Shown here: positions 42,072 to 51,578 of the stretch, in pieces | How positions within the stretch are numbered: position 1 is the stretch's first letter | Layout: the number at the start of each line of letters is the position of its first letter | From: JAVBKU01 sp031553875 | GTDB taxonomy: Bacteria; Bacteroidota; Bacteroidia; Bacteroidales; Rikenellaceae | Reading direction: 5' to 3' | Length of the DNA: 64,000 bases | Assembly: GCA_031553875.1 (NCBI GenBank) | Contig: JAVBKU010000004.1 | Location: 367,139-431,138 of the forward strand | The notes under the pieces: model-generated | Databases searched by the model: none | Told to the model about the DNA's origin: nothing | What the model saw: the letters and a program-made list of their open reading frames with translations, nothing else | Translations under genes and position numbers: made by a program

Positions 42072-42623
42072 ATGAAACAGTTATTTATCCTTATCGCGCT
42101 GGCCATGACCCTCGGCGCCTATGCCCAGACCTCTTCCAGCGCCCCGGCGCAGTCGTCAAAAGAGAAAGAAAAAGCGGAAAAGAAAGCCGAACGTGATGAA
42201 AAACGTGAAGAACGTCACGCAAAGTATATCAAGTATATCGACTCGCTTGTGATGCTGGGTAAGTTCAACTTCACTCCGGAGAATTTTCAGCTCCAGCCTG
42301 CAGGCATGACCCACACTCTGCATAATCCCTCATTCGGGGTTGACTTCTATCCCACATACATCAACGTGGTTCTGCCCATATTTGTAGGCATAACCCCGCC
42401 GTACGGGATGGGAGTTATGAATTTCTCCACCCGCGAAAGGCCGGGGTATATGGCCGTACAGACCAGCGACGGATGGGAGATAACATTCGACGCCAGCCGC
42501 TACGTAGACAATGCAAAAGAGTTCAAACTCACTATATATTCAGTGTCGGGACAGGCCACGCTTTACATAACCGACCAGTACGACACATCTACAATGTACT
42601 CGGGTTATATCAAGGAAATATAG
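42072..42623 (+). CDS. DUF4251 family secreted protein
   Basis: A 183-residue protein with a signal peptide (MKQLFILIALAMTLGAYAQ), a Lys/Glu/Arg-rich helical stretch (about 28-55) and a beta-rich C-terminal domain ending TSTMYSGYIKEI. The C-terminal part fits DUF4251, a Bacteroidota family of unknown function. The start at 42072 is set by the signal peptide. It is monocistronic and convergent with the next gene through a shared terminator. Confidence 0.8.
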   Translation: MKQLFILIALAMTLGAYAQTSSSAPAQSSKEKEKAEKKAERDEKREERHAKYIKYIDSLVMLGKFNFTPENFQLQPAGMTHTLHNPSFGVDFYPTYINVVLPIFVGITPPYGMGVMNFSTRERPGYMAVQTSDGWEITFDASRYVDNAKEFKLTIYSVSGQATLYITDQYDTSTMYSGYIKEI

Positions 42624-42645
42624 ACCTTGCCAAGAGGTGAAACCG

Positions 42646-42688
42646 AATGTGGCGCGCAAGTTCTGAACTTGCGCGCCACATTATTTTA
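42646..42688. terminator. Bidirectional terminator between the DUF4251 and GNAT-like genes
   Basis: A perfect 18-bp inverted repeat (42646-42663 with 42665-42682) rich in GC, followed by TTATTTTA on the plus strand. Confidence 0.88.
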
Positions 42689-42713
42689 GCCGAGAACTAC
42701 TTAGAGAATCCCT

Positions 42714-43934
42714 CTACGAAGCCTCTCCCTCCGAGGGCTTGGGAGCGGCCGGGCGGCCCACCCTGGGGCAACGCTGGAACTCCTTGTCGCGGTCGAACAA
42801 GTATCGGTAAGTGGTGTGCATCTTATGCCTGTGGGCACACACGTAGTTCTCCACCATGCGCATCATCACGGGGTTGAAATCGCCGATCCAGGCCAATTCC
42901 AGCGACTCGTAGCCTATATCCCGGCTCATAATATACTGCTCAAAGGTGTATATCATCCCTGATTCTATCCCCTTGCCGTGGAATTCGGGCACCACACCGA
43001 AGATGATGGCGAAGATACGTTTGGCCTTATGACGGCGCACCCGCCACAGCATTCTTAATTTATTTATAAGGCCGAACTTGCCGTTAAAATCCCCGATAAC
43101 GCCGTTGAGGTCGGGCACCATAATAAAGAACCCAATGGGATCGTCGTTGTAGTAGGCAAAAAACATTATATCCTCGTCGATAATGGGCTTGAGCGTGTTC
43201 ATCAGCTTGAGGGCGTGCTCCTCATCCATGGGTTTCACACCCGAGAATCCGGCCCACGCCTTGTTATACACGGTGCGAAACTCCTCGGCATGACGTTTTA
43301 TATCCTTCTTGCGTATACTCTCGAACCTGTATTCCGGTATCTCCATAAGACGCTGTACCCTCTGGTATACCGACTCGCCGAATAATCCCCCCTCCAGCGG
43401 CCGTAGGTAGGTGTGCTGGTTGAAGTAGTTGCCAAAACCGTAGTTTTCGAACAACTGCTGATAATAGGGAAAATTGTACGGGTTGGTATAGAGGGGCGTG
43501 CAGTCGAAGCCCTGCACCAGAAGGCCCCACCACTGGTCGCGATCGCCGAAATTTATCGGCCCGTCCATAGCCTCCATCCCCCTGACCTTAAGCCAATCGC
43601 GGGCAGTATCGAATAACAGATTTGCCACATCCTGCGAATCTACCGACTCAAAAAATCCACACCCGCCGGTGGGCTGCGCCTCGACGCTGGCCTGCTCGGA
43701 ATTATAGAAGGCGGCTATACGGCCCACGACCTGCCCTGTGGAGTCGCGCACGAGCCACCTCGCGGCTTCTCCCCCGTTGAAAAGCTCATTGCGGGAGGGA
43801 TCGAAGCGGGCCTCTATATCGTTGTCCAACGGGCAGACCCAGTATTTCTCATTTTTGTAAAGCCTTTTGGGAAGGTCGAGGAACTCCTTTTTCTGTCGTT
43901 TCGACGCGACCTCTTCTATGGTATAACGCTCCAT
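42714..43934 (-). CDS. GNAT-fold N-acetyltransferase-like protein
   Basis: A 406-residue protein with no signal peptide. The N-terminal part (MERYTIEEVASKRQKKEFLDLPKRLYK then QVVGRIAAFYN) and the C-terminal RIFAIIFGVVPEFHGKGIESGMIYTFEQ, with an acetyl-CoA pyrophosphate-loop-like GKGI, fit a double GNAT domain protein common in Bacteroidota and actinobacteria. The substrate is unknown. A -7 box (TAGCTTTG) lies 20 bases upstream, back to back with the promoter of the PEP-synthase-like gene. Confidence 0.75.
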   Translation of the reverse strand: MERYTIEEVASKRQKKEFLDLPKRLYKNEKYWVCPLDNDIEARFDPSRNELFNGGEAARWLVRDSTGQVVGRIAAFYNSEQASVEAQPTGGCGFFESVDSQDVANLLFDTARDWLKVRGMEAMDGPINFGDRDQWWGLLVQGFDCTPLYTNPYNFPYYQQLFENYGFGNYFNQHTYLRPLEGGLFGESVYQRVQRLMEIPEYRFESIRKKDIKRHAEEFRTVYNKAWAGFSGVKPMDEEHALKLMNTLKPIIDEDIMFFAYYNDDPIGFFIMVPDLNGVIGDFNGKFGLINKLRMLWRVRRHKAKRIFAIIFGVVPEFHGKGIESGMIYTFEQYIMSRDIGYESLELAWIGDFNPVMMRMVENYVCAHRHKMHTTYRYLFDRDKEFQRCPRVGRPAAPKPSEGEAS

Positions 43935-43953
43935 AAATTCAAATTTTATGAAG

Positions 43954-43961
43954 CAAAGCTA
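43954..43961 (-). promoter_or_regulatory. -7 box of the GNAT-like gene
   Basis: TAGCTTTG on the minus strand, 19 bases before the ATG at 43934. Confidence 0.6.
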
Positions 43962-43973
43962 CCAAAATTATTT

Positions 43974-43981
43974 TAAATTTG
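43974..43981 (+). promoter_or_regulatory. -7 box of the PEP-synthase-like gene
   Basis: TAAATTTG, matching TAnnTTTG, 52 bases before the ATG at 44033. Confidence 0.55.
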
Positions 43982-44032
43982 TGGAATGAATCTTGTGCTG
44001 ACACATGTTCGGCACCATCACCCTGATTAGCA

Positions 44033-47011
44033 ATGACAACCATAGCCGCCGAATCACTCGCAAATCTCACCCCCACGGCCTACGAAAACCTAATGACCTT
44101 GCGCATACGCAAGATACTGCTTATTTCGAGCAGTTACGACGCGTATACGCTCGAGGAGGACGGCCGTATCGAGGTGCAGATAAACAAGGAGTACACCGAC
44201 CTTAACCTCAGCAATCCCCCCTCGTTCGTCAAGGCAAGTTCGGCGTCGGAAGCGCTCAAGGCCCTCGAAGCCGACCAGGATATAGACCTTATAATAAGCC
44301 TCTACAACGTGGGCGAGATGGACGTGTTCAGCTTCTCGAAGCTCGTGAGGGAGAAATATGACATCCCATTCGTCCTGCTCACCAGCTTTTCCAAAGACAT
44401 ATTCCGCCGCATCGAACTCGAGGACCGCTCGGCCATCGACTACACCTTCTGCTGGAGCGGCAATACCGACCTTATCATCGCCATAATCAAGACCATAGAG
44501 GACCGCATGAACGCCGACAACGACATACTTGGCGTGGGCGTGCAGTCGATCCTGTTGGTCGAAGACTCGATACGCTACTACTCCACATACCTGCCTGCGA
44601 TCTACAAACTCGTACTCCAGCAGAGCAGCGAATTCCTGCGCGAGGCGCTAAACGAGCAGCAGCAAATGCTCAGCAAGCGCGCCCGCCCCAAGATACTCTT
44701 CGCCACCAACTACACCGAGGCTATAGAGCTATACCAAAAATATAAGCACAATATGCTCGGGGTGATCTCCGACGTGGGTTTCGTGATAAACAAGGAGGAC
44801 CGCAGTGAGGACGAAAAGCTCGACGCAGGTATCGACCTCTGCCGCCTTATCAAGGCCGACGCACCACATATGCCGTTCCTGCTCCAGTCGTCGCAGGAGA
44901 GCATCCGCGAAGTGGCTAAAGAGCTGGGCGTAGGCTTTATAGCCAAATATTCCAAGACCCTGCTGCTGCAACTGAGCGACTATATAAGCGAGGAGTTCGC
45001 CTTCGGCGATTTCGTATTCAAGGACCTGCAAACGGGCGAAATAATAGCGCGTGCCAGCAATCTCAAGGATATGCAGAAATGCGTGGCCGAGATACCCGAG
45101 GAAGTATTGCTGTACAACACCTCGCGCAACAGGCTCTCGAAATGGATGTTCTCGCGCGGGCTGTTCAAACTGGCGCGTATCATTAAGGCGGGCGACAAGG
45201 AGGATTTCGCCTCCACGGAAGAGCTGCGCTCGTTTATCATAGGCGCTATAAAAGAATACCGCATCATTATCGGTCAGGGGGTGGTCGCAAGGTTCGACCC
45301 CGACACCTACAACCAATATATATGGTTCGCGCGCCTGGGCGAAGGTTCGCTCGGAGGCAAAGCCCGCGGCCTGGCCTTTATGAACAGCATGCTGCAGAAG
45401 TATAAGCTCTACGACAAGTACGAGGACGTGAAGATACTCCTGCCCCGCACCATAGTGGTGGCCACCGACTACTTCGACGAATTCATCCGCGAGAACGGCC
45501 TCCAGTACGTTATAAACTCCGATATTTCCGACGAGGAGATACTCTCGGAATTCGTCAGCTCGCGCCTGCCCGAGAGGCTCGTGGACAAACTGCGAGCCTA
45601 TATAAAATACGCTCGCGGGCCGCTGGCCATACGCTCGTCATCGAAGCTGGAAGACTCGCATTACCAACCGTTTGCAGGCATATATTCCACATATATGATC
45701 CCCATGACCGACAACCCCGACCAGACCCTGCGTCTTGTCGGCAAGGCCATAAAGAGCGTCTACGCCTCAGTATATTTCGCGTCGAGCAGGGCCTATATCC
45801 TCGCCTCGGCCAACCTGCTGAGCGAGGAGAAGATGGGCGTGATCATACAGGAAATATGCGGCACGGAAGATCATGGATACTTCTTCCCCACTATATCCGG
45901 CGTGGCACGTTCGATGAACTGCTACCCTATCGGCGAGGAGAAACCCGAGGACGGAGTAGCCAACATAGCCGCGGGCCTCGGCAAGCTCGTGGTCGACGGC
46001 GGGCAATGCCTGCGTTTTTCGCCCAAGTATCCCAAGAACGTATTGCAACTCTCCGACCCGATGCTGGCCTTGCGCGACACTCAGCGGGAGATGTATGTGC
46101 TCGACCTCAAGCCCGAGGAGTTTAAGACCTCGATCGACGACGCGGTCAACCTGCGCAAATTCGAGATCAACAAGGCCACCCACTTCCGCAACATGAAGCA
46201 CGTCTCCTCGACGTGGGACGCCCAGAACCAGACCATCTCCGACAGCACCTTCGACGAAGGACGCAAGATCATAACCTTCTCACGTATACTTAAATACGAC
46301 AGCATTCCCCTCGCGGAGATAATATCCGAACTTCTGGACATATGCAAGGAGGAGATGAAGTGCAACGTGGAGATAGAATTCGCCGTGAATATGGACGTGC
46401 CTCCCGAATCAGATTCTATTTTCAACTTCCTGCAAATCAGGCCGATCATCGACTACTCCGACAAGAGTACCCTCGACTGGGATAATATGGACCTGTCCGA
46501 CGCCCTGATCTATTCTGACTCGGCCCTGGGCACAGGAGAGACGGAAGGCGTGTGCGATATCGTATATGTTAAGCAGGACGACTTCAACGCCGCCAACACC
46601 CTCAAGATATCCGAAGAGATCGCCGCCCTGAATAGCAGAATGCACGAAGAATGTCGCGAATATATCCTCGTGGGCCCGGGGCGTTGGGGCTCGAGCGACC
46701 CATGGCTCGGCATACCCGTCAAGTGGGCCAATATCAGCGAAGCCAAGGTGATCGTGGAGTGCGGCATAGAAGAATTGCACGTCGAGCCCAGCCAAGGCAC
46801 GCACTTTTTCCAAAACCTCACCTCTTTCGGCGTGGGATATATGACCATCAGCCCCTTTATGGGCAGGGGGATTTTCGATATAGCCGCGCTCGATAAGATG
46901 GATGCCGTATACGAGACCGAATTTATCCGCCAGGTACGTATGCCCAAGCCTTTCTACATCTACATCGACGGCCGCAAGAGCAAGGGCGTGGTGAAGATGG
47001 CGGAGGAGTAG
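44033..47011 (+). CDS. PEP-synthase-like protein with N-terminal receiver-type domains
   Basis: A 992-residue protein usually annotated as phosphoenolpyruvate synthase, but its layout differs. Two response-regulator-like domains come first: about 20-165, where the phospho-acceptor Asp appears lost (LIISLYNVGEMD), and about 175-330, where it is kept (VISDVGF, Asp247, with an acidic pocket in LLVEDS). A PEP/pyruvate ATP-grasp-like domain follows (about 440-815; LGGKARGLAFM, then GPLAIRSSSKLEDS). I see no TxxGG...H phosphohistidine swivel domain and no PEP-utilising barrel. The last about 150 residues (YILVGPGRWGSSDPWLGIPV) are a separate conserved module. A signalling or regulatory kinase-like role seems more likely than PEP synthesis. 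Confidence 0.75.
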   Translation: MTTIAAESLANLTPTAYENLMTLRIRKILLISSSYDAYTLEEDGRIEVQINKEYTDLNLSNPPSFVKASSASEALKALEADQDIDLIISLYNVGEMDVFSFSKLVREKYDIPFVLLTSFSKDIFRRIELEDRSAIDYTFCWSGNTDLIIAIIKTIEDRMNADNDILGVGVQSILLVEDSIRYYSTYLPAIYKLVLQQSSEFLREALNEQQQMLSKRARPKILFATNYTEAIELYQKYKHNMLGVISDVGFVINKEDRSEDEKLDAGIDLCRLIKADAPHMPFLLQSSQESIREVAKELGVGFIAKYSKTLLLQLSDYISEEFAFGDFVFKDLQTGEIIARASNLKDMQKCVAEIPEEVLLYNTSRNRLSKWMFSRGLFKLARIIKAGDKEDFASTEELRSFIIGAIKEYRIIIGQGVVARFDPDTYNQYIWFARLGEGSLGGKARGLAFMNSMLQKYKLYDKYEDVKILLPRTIVVATDYFDEFIRENGLQYVINSDISDEEILSEFVSSRLPERLVDKLRAYIKYARGPLAIRSSSKLEDSHYQPFAGIYSTYMIPMTDNPDQTLRLVGKAIKSVYASVYFASSRAYILASANLLSEEKMGVIIQEICGTEDHGYFFPTISGVARSMNCYPIGEEKPEDGVANIAAGLGKLVVDGGQCLRFSPKYPKNVLQLSDPMLALRDTQREMYVLDLKPEEFKTSIDDAVNLRKFEINKATHFRNMKHVSSTWDAQNQTISDSTFDEGRKIITFSRILKYDSIPLAEIISELLDICKEEMKCNVEIEFAVNMDVPPESDSIFNFLQIRPIIDYSDKSTLDWDNMDLSDALIYSDSALGTGETEGVCDIVYVKQDDFNAANTLKISEEIAALNSRMHEECREYILVGPGRWGSSDPWLGIPVKWANISEAKVIVECGIEELHVEPSQGTHFFQNLTSFGVGYMTISPFMGRGIFDIAALDKMDAVYETEFIRQVRMPKPFYIYIDGRKSKGVVKMAEE

Positions 47012-47060
47012 CCGCATCGCCCCCCGGATAAGTTTTTTCAGTACATGTATTAGATAAACA

Positions 47061-47155
47061 GTCCGGAGCCAGCGAAAGGGCGAAATAAGCCGCCAGGCGT
47101 TGCAGCCCTTCGCCGGGGGTGGCTACGGGCTGACGGACTTGCACGCAAGTCCGAA
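47061..47155. repeat. Intergenic structured repeat B, copy 2 (pseudoknot type)
   Basis: Second copy of the element at 22848-22946. On the plus strand GCCGCC (47089-47094) pairs with GGTGGC (47118-47123), interleaved with CAGCCC (47103-47108) and GGGCTG (47127-47132). The hairpin CGGACTTGC/GCAAGTCCG (47134-47153) differs from copy 1 by a compensatory A-T to C-G change. It lies in the 3' region of the PEP-synthase-like transcript, just before the shared terminator. Confidence 0.6.
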
Positions 47156-47210
47156 TATAATTACACAAAAACTACAGATACTTCGACATACGTACTCTCC
47201 TTTAAAACTG

Positions 47211-47250
47211 AAAAGGTTCCGGCGCGATTGTCGCGCCGGAACCTTTTTTA
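47211..47250. terminator. Bidirectional terminator between the PEP-synthase-like and GH3 genes
   Basis: Perfect 17-bp stem (47211-47227 with 47231-47247), starting AAAAGG and ending CCTTTTT, with T runs on both strands. Confidence 0.93.
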
Positions 47251-47283
47251 CGTGACGGCAGCAAACCCACCGTACGCAGGACA

Positions 47284-49611
47284 CTATTTACTCCTGCTAT
47301 ACTTGGCTACACGGGCATCGTTGATCTTCCCGCTCCAGTTCATACCGTAGGTGTAGTCGTAGGTGTTGCCGTCGGCGTCCTTATAGCACACCATATCGAA
47401 CGGCACGTCCTCGTTCTGTTGTTCCACGGTCTTCATATCGGCGGGCATCTGCAGAGGCAGAAGTCCCGACGGCTCGTGAGCTCCGCTTATGATGTCGAGG
47501 AACGCCCTGGTCAGCACGTCGAAACCTACGAGGATAGCGTCCACCTTGCCTTCGAATTCCGACATCACCATAGGCTTGCTCATACCGATCATCACCACCA
47601 CGGGCTTATCGCCCATCTTGGCCCTGGTATCGAGTATGGCGTCGAGGTCCTTCTCGTTGACCACCTTCACGCTCTTACCATTATAGGTACGGTTGGTGAA
47701 TTTCTCGAACTTGTCGCCGCCGGCGATACTCACAGGCCTTGCATACTTGGCCGTGTATTCGCGATACTGCAGACTGATGGGCACATAACCGTTACCTCCC
47801 TTCCTCACGTCGGCATAGTCGTAACCCGTGCCGCTGTTGGGGCTCATGACGTATACAAAGGCCGCATCGGCGTCCTTGGGGTCCTCCACGAATGTGAAAT
47901 ACTGTTCCAGTATCTCCAGGGCGATGGGGTAAGCCTCGCTCGGCTCGTTGATATACACGTCGTCGTAGATGTTCTTCAGCGCGGGGAAGTAACGCTTGGG
48001 CATGTAAATCTTGGTCTCCTTCTTCAGGGGCAGGACTTTGTTGTGGTTCTTGAGCATCACGATAGATTTGATCTGCGCATCATAGCCTTCCTTAACGTAA
48101 TCCGGATTGCCGACAAGCTTCTGCGAATGGTCGGGGTCGAGATAGGGATTCTCGAACAGGCCTGTACGGAATATGTTACGCAGCAACCTCACGGCCGACT
48201 GTTCGAAGCGGGCCCTGATAGCGGGCTCGCCCAGTTCCTTCACGCCTATATTGTAGGCTTCGATAACCGGTCCCTTGTCGTTGTTACCGCCGAACTGGTC
48301 AACTCCGGCCATGATGACCCTGTAGTGGCGCTCGGCTTCGGTCAGATCGTCCACACCCCAGGGCTTGCCGTGATGCTTGCCGACGCCGGGTTGGTCGGAT
48401 GTGATAAGCCAGTCTGTACATACCACGCCGTCGTACTTGTATTTATCGCGCAGAAGGGTGGTTATCATATACTTGCTGAATCCATTACCCACATTTTCTC
48501 CCGAGGGGTCCTGGTTGTATGACACAGTATAATAAGGCATCACGGCCGAGGCCATACCTGTACCGTCGTCGAGCTTGAACGCACCCTCCACGAAGGGATA
48601 TACGTGCTGGTCGAAGGCATTGCCGGGGAATACGGCGTACTTGCCGTAGCCGAAATGGGCGTCGCGGCCCGCTTCACCCGAACCGCCGCCGGGCCAGTGC
48701 TTGACCATGCAGTTAACGCTCTTCCAACCCCAGAAGTTCTCTATCTCCTCCTTGCCTGTCGAGGTCTGGAAGCCGTCGATATAGGCCCTTGTCAGATCGG
48801 CGTCGAGTATGGGATCCTCGCCGAACGTACCCACGCCACGGATCCAGCGGGGATCGGTGAAGAGGTCGATCTGCGGCGAGAGGGCCGTAGCGATACCCAG
48901 CGCACGGTACTCCTCGGAGGCTATCTGGCCGAAACGTTTCACCAATGCGGGGTCGAAAGTAGAGGCCATACCCAGCGTACTGGGCCACAGCGATATACGA
49001 CCGCCGTTACCGAAGTTATACTCAGCGTCGGCCTTAATCCCATGACGCGGATCGGAGCTGTTGTTAGCCGGAATACCATGACCGTAAGCTTCTACGAGCG
49101 CCTGGACGTTATTGTTCCATTCGGCGGCCACCTTGGGACTTTCCACCTTGGTCACCAGCACATGGCGCAGGTTGTCCTCAAGGAGGAACTTGCGCTGGAA
49201 GTCGGTAATATCCGACGGTTTGGCGCCGGCATCCTCCATCAGCTTACCACCGTAGGTCTGCGAATTATTGGGAATGATCGCCTGGTGTATGCTGTAAAGC
49301 ATAAGGCCGGCGATCTCTTCCACGGAGAGATGGGCGGCCAGGTCGGCCGCACGTTCATCTACCGGTAGACGCCAATCTTCATATTTATCGAGGATGCCGT
49401 TGCGGTTGAGGTCCTTGAAGGCGTAGCCCCCATCGGTAATGATCTGCACGCCCGACTCCGAAGAATAACCGAGCGTGGGGCCTCCCTTCTGGGTGATAAT
49501 GCGCAGCGTACCCTGGCTTGTTTCTTTCCATTTCTGAGAACATCCGCCCAGCATTCCCGCAATGGCAAGCGCCAGAACTACGGCCGATCCTTTAACAATA
49601 GCTTTTTTCAT
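47284..49611 (-). CDS. GH3 beta-glycosidase, lipoprotein
   Basis: A 775-residue family 3 glycoside hydrolase with a lipobox (LGGC) after the signal peptide, so anchored in the envelope. The TIM-barrel domain contains YDGVVCTDWL (Asp as nucleophile) and a KHWPGGGSGEAGRDAHFGYGKY segment whose H and D residues bind sugar. The alpha/beta sandwich follows (IKSIVMLKNHNKVLPL). An EF-hand-like DLNRNGILDKYEDW loop near the N-terminus (about 67-80) may bind calcium. Likely substrates are beta-glucosides or beta-xylosides; specificity cannot be told. No SusC/SusD pair is adjacent. Confidence 0.92.
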   Translation of the reverse strand: MKKAIVKGSAVVLALAIAGMLGGCSQKWKETSQGTLRIITQKGGPTLGYSSESGVQIITDGGYAFKDLNRNGILDKYEDWRLPVDERAADLAAHLSVEEIAGLMLYSIHQAIIPNNSQTYGGKLMEDAGAKPSDITDFQRKFLLEDNLRHVLVTKVESPKVAAEWNNNVQALVEAYGHGIPANNSSDPRHGIKADAEYNFGNGGRISLWPSTLGMASTFDPALVKRFGQIASEEYRALGIATALSPQIDLFTDPRWIRGVGTFGEDPILDADLTRAYIDGFQTSTGKEEIENFWGWKSVNCMVKHWPGGGSGEAGRDAHFGYGKYAVFPGNAFDQHVYPFVEGAFKLDDGTGMASAVMPYYTVSYNQDPSGENVGNGFSKYMITTLLRDKYKYDGVVCTDWLITSDQPGVGKHHGKPWGVDDLTEAERHYRVIMAGVDQFGGNNDKGPVIEAYNIGVKELGEPAIRARFEQSAVRLLRNIFRTGLFENPYLDPDHSQKLVGNPDYVKEGYDAQIKSIVMLKNHNKVLPLKKETKIYMPKRYFPALKNIYDDVYINEPSEAYPIALEILEQYFTFVEDPKDADAAFVYVMSPNSGTGYDYADVRKGGNGYVPISLQYREYTAKYARPVSIAGGDKFEKFTNRTYNGKSVKVVNEKDLDAILDTRAKMGDKPVVVMIGMSKPMVMSEFEGKVDAILVGFDVLTRAFLDIISGAHEPSGLLPLQMPADMKTVEQQNEDVPFDMVCYKDADGNTYDYTYGMNWSGKINDARVAKYSRSK

Positions 49612-49655
49612 TAATTCGTTGTTTATCCGGTTAATATAAATTTTCCATTCATGAG

Positions 49656-49679
49656 GCCGCCACCTTCGCAGGTGGCGGC
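49656..49679. terminator. Hairpin between the alkD-like and GH3 genes
   Basis: GCCGCCACC and GGTGGCGGC form a perfect 9-bp stem with a six-base loop. No strong T run follows on the minus strand, so it is either a weak terminator of the DUF4831/alkD-like unit or a leader hairpin of the GH3 gene. Confidence 0.5.
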
Positions 49680-49714
49680 AGGCCTTGCAATGTGGCGGAT
49701 GCGGACGCCGTATA

Positions 49715-50389
49715 TCAGTTATACAGCCTCCATGAGAGTTCCTCAGCCACGTACTTTTTAGCGGGCGAGCCGGCCCCCGCCGCCTCTTCCACGAATTTCA
49801 CCACCTTTGCCATCCACTTCTCTCCCGTAAGCGCAATTGCCCGCAGGAGGTTGATGACGCCGGAGGCGAGGGTCTTGTCGTTGCTCTCGGCTATCGAAGC
49901 GCAGGCCTCGAACATACTGCCGAGATCCTTGTCGCAAGCCCTTGCCGCTCCACGTTTCAGGGCAGACGCCAACCCCATCGAGGCGGCATAAACCTTGAGC
50001 TTGTCACCCGAAGGGAGCCACCTGCGGGCTACCTCCACAGCCAGGGGCGAACGGCCCAGCAACTGTATCGCCAAATGTTCGGCCACCTCTGTTGTGACGA
50101 GATTATCGCCCCACTCTTCCAGCTGTTCGAGCTTTACAGCTTTGGGATCAGCCACGTATATGGCAGCCAGTTTCAACTCCCGGATATCGCTGCCGAACAA
50201 CTCCATTGCGAGGGTGTGGTCGGGCCCATACTCTGCCGTAATAGCCTTGAGCGTTGGTATCGACACCCCGTAATTCAACTTATAGACCATGCCGCGTTCT
50301 TTCATAGCACCCGACACGGCGCCGTTCATCTCGACCTTGAGACGGCGCAAAAGACGATCGGCTTTCACTTTAATGTCAGTCATAGCCAA
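49715..50389 (-). CDS. DNA alkylation repair protein, AlkD-like
   Basis: A 224-residue all-helical protein. Segments such as MVYKLNYGVSIPTLKAITAEYG and SDIRELKLAAIYVADP fit the HEAT-repeat AlkD/AlkC glycosylase family, which removes bulky or cationic alkylated bases without flipping them. Catalytic residues are not conserved clearly enough for me to confirm activity, and Bacteroidota members are divergent. It starts 12 bases after the DUF4831 gene, so both share a transcript. Met3 (50383) is an alternative start. Confidence 0.75.
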   Translation of the reverse strand: MAMTDIKVKADRLLRRLKVEMNGAVSGAMKERGMVYKLNYGVSIPTLKAITAEYGPDHTLAMELFGSDIRELKLAAIYVADPKAVKLEQLEEWGDNLVTTEVAEHLAIQLLGRSPLAVEVARRWLPSGDKLKVYAASMGLASALKRGAARACDKDLGSMFEACASIAESNDKTLASGVINLLRAIALTGEKWMAKVVKFVEEAAGAGSPAKKYVAEELSWRLYN

Positions 50390-50401
50390 TGATTTTTGGG
50401 T

Positions 50402-51418
50402 TTATGGAACGTACACCGTAACCTCCTCGCCGAACTGATATACCGGCACCCGGACGTTGACAAGCTCTTTATTTCCGTCGGCAATGCGGCACTCCGTCAT
50501 GGCTGCATTGCGTAATGTCACCTTCGTACCTTTGGTGGCTTTGGGCAGGGCTCCCGCGGGTTTATTTACCTTCTCCGGGGTGAATTCAATCATTACAGGC
50601 GTACCCGACAGATCGCTAAGGGGCAGAAGGCCCGCTATATCGGAGAAGCGGCACACCATAGCCACGTTCTTACCTGCTTCGGGCACCACATCATAACTGC
50701 GCACCACGCGCTCCACATATCTCTTACCGTAGAAGAGGGCAAGGTACTCCTGCTCCATCCTGTCCAATTCGCGCAGAGCCACTGCGAGGCCCGCACCGAA
50801 CACATTCTCGCCCGCCTCACCGCTCACGAGGTCGAAACGGCGCTTGCGGATGGTGAATATGGTATTTGCGGCCTCCATGGCTGTTTCTTCGGCGCTTTTC
50901 TGTATCATATCGCGCTTATCGACAGGCACTTTGACATACGACGAATCGCGGCTCACGTATGACACCGTTATACGTTCGTTAGCCACGGGATGAAGCCCCC
51001 TTTCGCGGAACATCATCTCGCCCTCGGGCATAGCGATATCGGTTTTAAGCGGTCTCCCATCAGCTCCAGAAGCAACAAAACCCTGTGGGGTACGGCACAT
51101 CATAACGGGAATATTCCCTGCATCGGCCAGCGTGCTCACTGCCACGGGATCGGCCTCCTCAAAATAAGATATATCCGCACCTGCTATCCGATACGAATCT
51201 TTATCGGTCAGCGGCGCGACCACACCTAGATATTTTTGCGCATAACGGGCATAGGGACCCTTGCGGATACTCTCCTTCTCGACCACGACCTCCACTTTCA
51301 GCACAGTACGGGGCTGACTGTACGACAACGGCCCCTGCACCGAAGCACCCTTGGGCTGGGCAACGGCACCTACACAAAACAACAGGAAAGCGAATGACAA
51401 AACGGGAATAACTCTCAT
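50402..51418 (-). CDS. DUF4831-like secreted protein
   Basis: A 338-residue protein with a signal peptide (VLSFAFLLFCVGAVAQ). The region KGPYARYAQKYLGVVAPLTDKDSYRI and the later VFGAGLAVALRELDRMEQEYLALFYGK match my memory of DUF4831, a Bacteroidota family of unknown function. The chain is mostly beta with a central helical hairpin. It is periplasmic or surface-located. TAACTTTG at 51538-51545 on the minus strand may be its -7 box, 120 bases upstream. Medium certainty on the family name. Confidence 0.6.
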   Translation of the reverse strand: MRVIPVLSFAFLLFCVGAVAQPKGASVQGPLSYSQPRTVLKVEVVVEKESIRKGPYARYAQKYLGVVAPLTDKDSYRIAGADISYFEEADPVAVSTLADAGNIPVMMCRTPQGFVASGADGRPLKTDIAMPEGEMMFRERGLHPVANERITVSYVSRDSSYVKVPVDKRDMIQKSAEETAMEAANTIFTIRKRRFDLVSGEAGENVFGAGLAVALRELDRMEQEYLALFYGKRYVERVVRSYDVVPEAGKNVAMVCRFSDIAGLLPLSDLSGTPVMIEFTPEKVNKPAGALPKATKGTKVTLRNAAMTECRIADGNKELVNVRVPVYQFGEEVTVYVP

Positions 51419-51578
51419 ATAACAAACGGTTTATAATTTCATTTTCATTTGGGGTGCCGCGCTTTGCCCACTCAGGCAAAACACAGGAGCCAGGGCGGTC
51501 GATCTCTCAAAACAACGCACACACACCCTCTACTAAACAAAGTTAATCTATTTTTCGGACCTACCGCTAAGAAATCCT

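Noticed and set aside
44005..44205. Small open frame overlapping the start of the PEP-synthase-like gene
   Set aside because: It is out of frame with a well-supported long gene and shows no domain.
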